Of a stretch of 64,000 nt of DNA, positions 61,377 through 64,000 are shown piece after piece (position 1 is the first letter of the stretch; the number at the start of each line of letters is the position of its first letter). The notes beneath the pieces were generated by a model. The model was given only the letters and a program-made list of their open reading frames with translations. It searched no databases and was not told where the DNA came from. Origin of the DNA: Syntrophomonadaceae bacterium (lineage in GTDB: Bacteria > Bacillota > Syntrophomonadia > Syntrophomonadales > Syntrophomonadaceae); NCBI GenBank assembly GCA_012522955.1, contig JAAYJK010000047.1:1-64000 (forward strand), written 5' to 3'. Made by a program: the position numbers and the translations under genes.

Positions 61377-62336
61377 TTATGTGGTGTAGAGTTCCAATTG
61401 TTCCCGGGATATATTGGGAAATAATGATTGGGCCACTCCCATAGCCATAGTCCGGGAAGTGTTTTCGATAATATCATCAATCTCCTTGGGAGTAACAGCC
61501 AAACTGCCTCCAAAACGGGAGAGAATGAAATTGATGCTCTCACTGGCCACTGAATCATTATACATAGCTCCGCTTTGAGCACAAAATTGCTTGATAGACT
61601 GTACTGCTATGATGGATGCACTCACTATGGTCGGACAACCGATTGCGATAACTGGAACTCCTAGCTCTTCCTCGGTTAAAGCATGTCGAGCATTGCCTAC
61701 CCCGGCCCCGGGTTGGATACCGGTATTGGACATTTGAATGGTAGTGCCAATGCGATCAACGTTTTGCGCGGCTAGGGCATCAACTACTATCAATAAGGCA
61801 GGTTTAACATTATCCACGGTTCCCTTTATGACCTCAAAGGTTTCCAAACCGGTAATACCCAATACCCCTGGGGCAATGCCACAAACCGGTCGCATTCCCT
61901 CCACCAGAGCATCGGGAGCAAAGCGGTGATACTGCCTGGTTATGGGACTATATTGGATGAATTTGGGCCCCAAGGCGTCTGGGGTAGCTCTCCAATTGCC
62001 TAGGCCTACCATTAATACCAGATCTCCCGGATTTAGTTTGCCGGCGGTAAGGGTAGTCATTGATTGGGCTACTGCTAGAATTAGCTCATCATTAACATAA
62101 GGATCGTTAATTTTAAGGGGTGGAGATTCAATGGTAATATAAGTACCGATAGGTTTACCTACTTTACTGGCACCTTTTGCATCCAGGATATTAATGGTAG
62201 TAATTTTCAGATGTTCCAGTTCTTCAACCTTTTCCTGCACTCCCTCTACATCGATATCTCGAGTTCCCCGAACCAGATCTCGAGCCTCAACTGCCAGGTC
62301 TATGTGGAGCTTGAATTCATTAATAATCTTTTCCAT
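61377..62336 (-). CDS. gpr: GPR endopeptidase, spore protease
   Basis: 319 residues, full length, GAGGAGG. Motifs LDAKGASKVGKPIGTY, VGLGNWRATPDALGPK, GIAPGVLGITGLET, GIQPGAGVGNARHAL. The protease is made as a zymogen in the forespore and degrades SASPs at germination. It faces the SASP gene across one terminator. A CATTGTA at 62368-62374 on the minus strand resembles a sigma-G -10. Confidence 0.95.
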   Translation of the reverse strand: MEKIINEFKLHIDLAVEARDLVRGTRDIDVEGVQEKVEELEHLKITTINILDAKGASKVGKPIGTYITIESPPLKINDPYVNDELILAVAQSMTTLTAGKLNPGDLVLMVGLGNWRATPDALGPKFIQYSPITRQYHRFAPDALVEGMRPVCGIAPGVLGITGLETFEVIKGTVDNVKPALLIVVDALAAQNVDRIGTTIQMSNTGIQPGAGVGNARHALTEEELGVPVIAIGCPTIVSASIIAVQSIKQFCAQSGAMYNDSVASESINFILSRFGGSLAVTPKEIDDIIENTSRTMAMGVAQSLFPNISREQLELYTT

Positions 62337-62508
62337 ATTTTTAATACCTCCTCGTCTCTATTTTTTGTACAATGCTTACTATTATGCAAAAGATATTATT
62401 TATAATGGGCACACTTCCAATTACAAAAATTTATTTAGCAATTTAAACGGTTCAAGTTGTCAAATCTGATGTGACATTAACAAACGGAACCTTCCCCACT
62501 GTCAAAAT

Positions 62509-62536
62509 AAAATGGCGATCATAAGACCGCCATTTT
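62509..62536. terminator. Hairpin in the gpr-rsmD divergent region
   Basis: AAATGGCG and CGCCATTTT pair around a ten-base loop. It stands between divergent genes, so it may be a leader hairpin for rsmD. The rest of 62337-62708 is AT-rich with no ORF. Confidence 0.45.
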
Positions 62537-62708
62537 GGGGAGAGGAGAATTTTGTAAAGTTGTTGGGGAGGGTTTGTTTACCAGAATATCTATCTGGTAC
62601 TTATATGATTGCCTCGGAATGCAGATTATATACAATAAATTAAAAAAAATTTATGATAAAATATTAGAAATAAGTGACAGATGTAAAGATAGTGAAGGTG
62701 AGGTTTAT

Positions 62709-63287
62709 TTGAGGGTAATTGCTGGTAAGGCTAAAGGCAAAAGATTAAAGGCTCCACCTGGTTTGACTACCAGGCCGGTAACTGATATGGTCAAAGAAGC
62801 TCTTTTTAATGTTTTGGGAAGGGATGTAGCAGGATCTCGTTTATTGGATTTATTTGCTGGCAGCGGCAGTATAGGAATTGAAGCTTTGAGTCGGGGAGCG
62901 GATCAGGTGGTATTCATAGATCGAGATGCCAAGGCTACCCAAGTTATTAAGGAAAATTTGGATAATTGCAAATTCGATCTCCATTGCTATGAAATATATC
63001 GCAATGATGTATTCAGAGCACTGGATATACTGGAAAGGAAAAATAATCGCTTCGATTATGTATATATAGACCCCCCGTTTAATCATGAGGAAATATTTGC
63101 TCAGATATTATACAGGCTGGATAAAGGGCAGGTAATAGATAAGGATGGTAGGATGATAATTCGTACCCGGTGCAAAAAGAAGCTGCCTTTAGACTTAGGT
63201 TGTCTAAAAGAATATCGGGCTGATAAATATGGCGAGTCCACCTTGCATTATTATAAGCATATAAATGAGGAGGATATAAACTTATGA
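62709..63287 (+). CDS. rsmD: 16S rRNA (guanine966-N2)-methyltransferase RsmD
   Basis: 192 residues from a TTG at 62709 (GGTGAGG, five bases). LRVIAGKAKGKRL opening, DLFAGSGSIGIEALSRGA (AdoMet loop), YIDPPFN (catalytic DPPF). Normal length. The upstream frame of 58 residues is not needed. Confidence 0.94.
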   Translation: MRVIAGKAKGKRLKAPPGLTTRPVTDMVKEALFNVLGRDVAGSRLLDLFAGSGSIGIEALSRGADQVVFIDRDAKATQVIKENLDNCKFDLHCYEIYRNDVFRALDILERKNNRFDYVYIDPPFNHEEIFAQILYRLDKGQVIDKDGRMIIRTRCKKKLPLDLGCLKEYRADKYGESTLHYYKHINEEDINL

Positions 63288-63751
63288 TGGAAATATTCAG
63301 AGTATTGGATGATATGGAATCGATGTTAAAGGATGGCAAAAAGCTGCCTCTATCCAGTGGGAAGAATATTATTGACAGCAACGATTTTCTGGAACGCATA
63401 GACCGGCTTCGGGCCATTCTGCCGGAAGAAATTGAAACCGCCCGTTTGGTTATTTCGGAAAAGGAAAGGATTATTAAGGAGGCTTATGGTCAGGCAGATC
63501 AGTATGTGCATGAATCCCGGCACAAGGTAGCCCGTATGGTAGATGATAATGAAATTACCCGCAATGCAGTAAAGATGGCAGAAGAGATTGTACAAAGAGC
63601 AGAAGAAGTAGCGGCGGACTTGCGCCGGGATGCCAACCAGTATGCTGAGCAGATTTTAGCCCATATAGAGATGGTGTTGAATCGCAGTCTGGATACTATT
63701 GTTTCAGGTCAGGAGGAGCTACGCCAAGAAATCGATAAAGCTTCTATTTAA
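63284..63751 (+). CDS. Coiled-coil protein, V-ATPase subunit H/E-like
   Basis: 155 residues; ATG overlaps the rsmD stop (ATGA), GAGGAGG upstream. Long helices rich in Glu, Arg, Ala (about 40-150) with no catalytic motif, resembling ATPase peripheral-stalk or DivIVA-like coiled coils. Such genes often sit between rsmD and coaD in Clostridia. Function unknown. Confidence 0.78.
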   Translation: MMEIFRVLDDMESMLKDGKKLPLSSGKNIIDSNDFLERIDRLRAILPEEIETARLVISEKERIIKEAYGQADQYVHESRHKVARMVDDNEITRNAVKMAEEIVQRAEEVAADLRRDANQYAEQILAHIEMVLNRSLDTIVSGQEELRQEIDKASI

Positions 63752-64000
63752 CACTTCGATACAAACTGAATATCATCATTATGGCTATGATTAACAGACT
63801 GGCTGCCATACAGTAAAGGGACATGTGCCAGGCATTCAATGAGTACAAGACCTTTTCTATAGGTATTCCTATAGTGAACACTACCCCTTGACTACAAAAT
63901 AAGCGATAAGCGGTCCAGGTAGTCAGCATGGAAAAACCTATCTGCAAGAGGCGAGATTTCAGGTAAAAGGATAGGCGAACCGGCATTCCTGCTAAAACCC
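63744..64000 (-). CDS. ylbJ: Sporulation integral membrane protein YlbJ, C-terminal part (cut by window)
   Basis: The frame is open to the window end. About 84 residues are seen; the stretch AGMPVRLSFYLKSRLLQIGFSMLTTWTAYRL resembles the last membrane segment of YlbJ, where DIRFKPFFFARVLHG lies. Two more helices follow. YlbJ is a nucleoside-recognition-domain protein needed for spore cortex formation. Its 3' end overlaps the coiled-coil gene by 8 bases. Confidence 0.62.
   Translation of the reverse strand, partial: VLAGMPVRLSFYLKSRLLQIGFSMLTTWTAYRLFCSQGVVFTIGIPIEKVLYSLNAWHMSLYCMAASLLIIAIMMIFSLYRSVK

Noticed and set aside
1-64000. CRISPR array, integrase or prophage
   Set aside because: No regularly spaced direct repeats and no phage or transposase gene were seen; the holin-family gene is of the chromosomal YvlD type.

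Overview
The window looks like chromosomal DNA of a spore-forming, anaerobic, fermentative or syntrophic member of the Firmicutes, probably a Clostridia lineage near Syntrophomonadaceae. That placement is an inference from gene content. It rests on a tetracistronic ger germination operon with an extra permease, an alpha/beta SASP facing the GPR protease, a YlbJ end, an SPFH-free YloU/YloV/RecG block, acyl-CoA enzymes (thiolase, enoyl-CoA hydratase, dienoyl-CoA-reductase-like flavoenzyme, MaoC) and sulfide-based homocysteine synthesis. No phage, transposase gene, rRNA operon or CRISPR array was seen.

Layout. 1-7.6 kb: acyl-CoA genes (a 5'-cut HMG-CoA-synthase-like/DUF35 fusion, a thiolase, an enoyl-CoA hydratase), an OYE/FadH-like flavoprotein, then rnhB-yraN. 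7.7-12.1 kb: a DUF364 gene, a probable structured ncRNA on the minus strand, an LRAT-domain protein, and comM framed by two inverted copies of a dispersed repeat. 12.2-15.6 kb: PHP phosphatase, MFS transporter, nitroreductase. 15.8-21.2 kb (minus): gerA-gerC-gerB-gerB-small membrane protein. 21.4-30.8 kb: a small membrane protein, tatA, then a SAM-I riboswitch leading a methionine/sulfur operon (metH, aspartate-semialdehyde sulfurtransferase, its ferredoxin partner, a UPF0280/COG2122 protein, cysK), followed by nadE, an ICMT-like gene and yebC. 30.9-35.1 kb: ACT protein-hom-thrB-lysC and tRNA-Pro(GGG).

35.2-43 kb is the most unusual part. A HTH plus PBP-like regulator, preceded by an almost perfect 18-bp direct repeat spaced 42 bp, sits next to a minus-strand cluster: a RuBisCO-like protein, two paralogous TIM-barrel proteins of the PEP-hydrolase-like family, a Tm-1-like (UPF0261) ATP-binding protein, a HAD phosphatase and a MaoC hydratase. 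I cannot name the pathway; the RuBisCO-like protein keeps the carbamylation lysine and metal ligands but not the full CO2-fixing set.

43-64 kb holds a secreted M15 peptidase, a hotdog thioesterase, a membrane-anchored Mrr nuclease, a DUF3810 metallopeptidase, a striking three-hairpin structured element, the pdxR/pdxST locus with paired candidate operators, Ku, coaD, a 3D-domain protein, gamma carbonic anhydrase, Hsp33, L28, Asp23, YloV, recG, SASP/GPR, rsmD and ylbJ. Seven copies of an intergenic palindromic repeat are spread through the window. Most start choices were moved from the longest reading frame to the codon with the best ribosome binding site.
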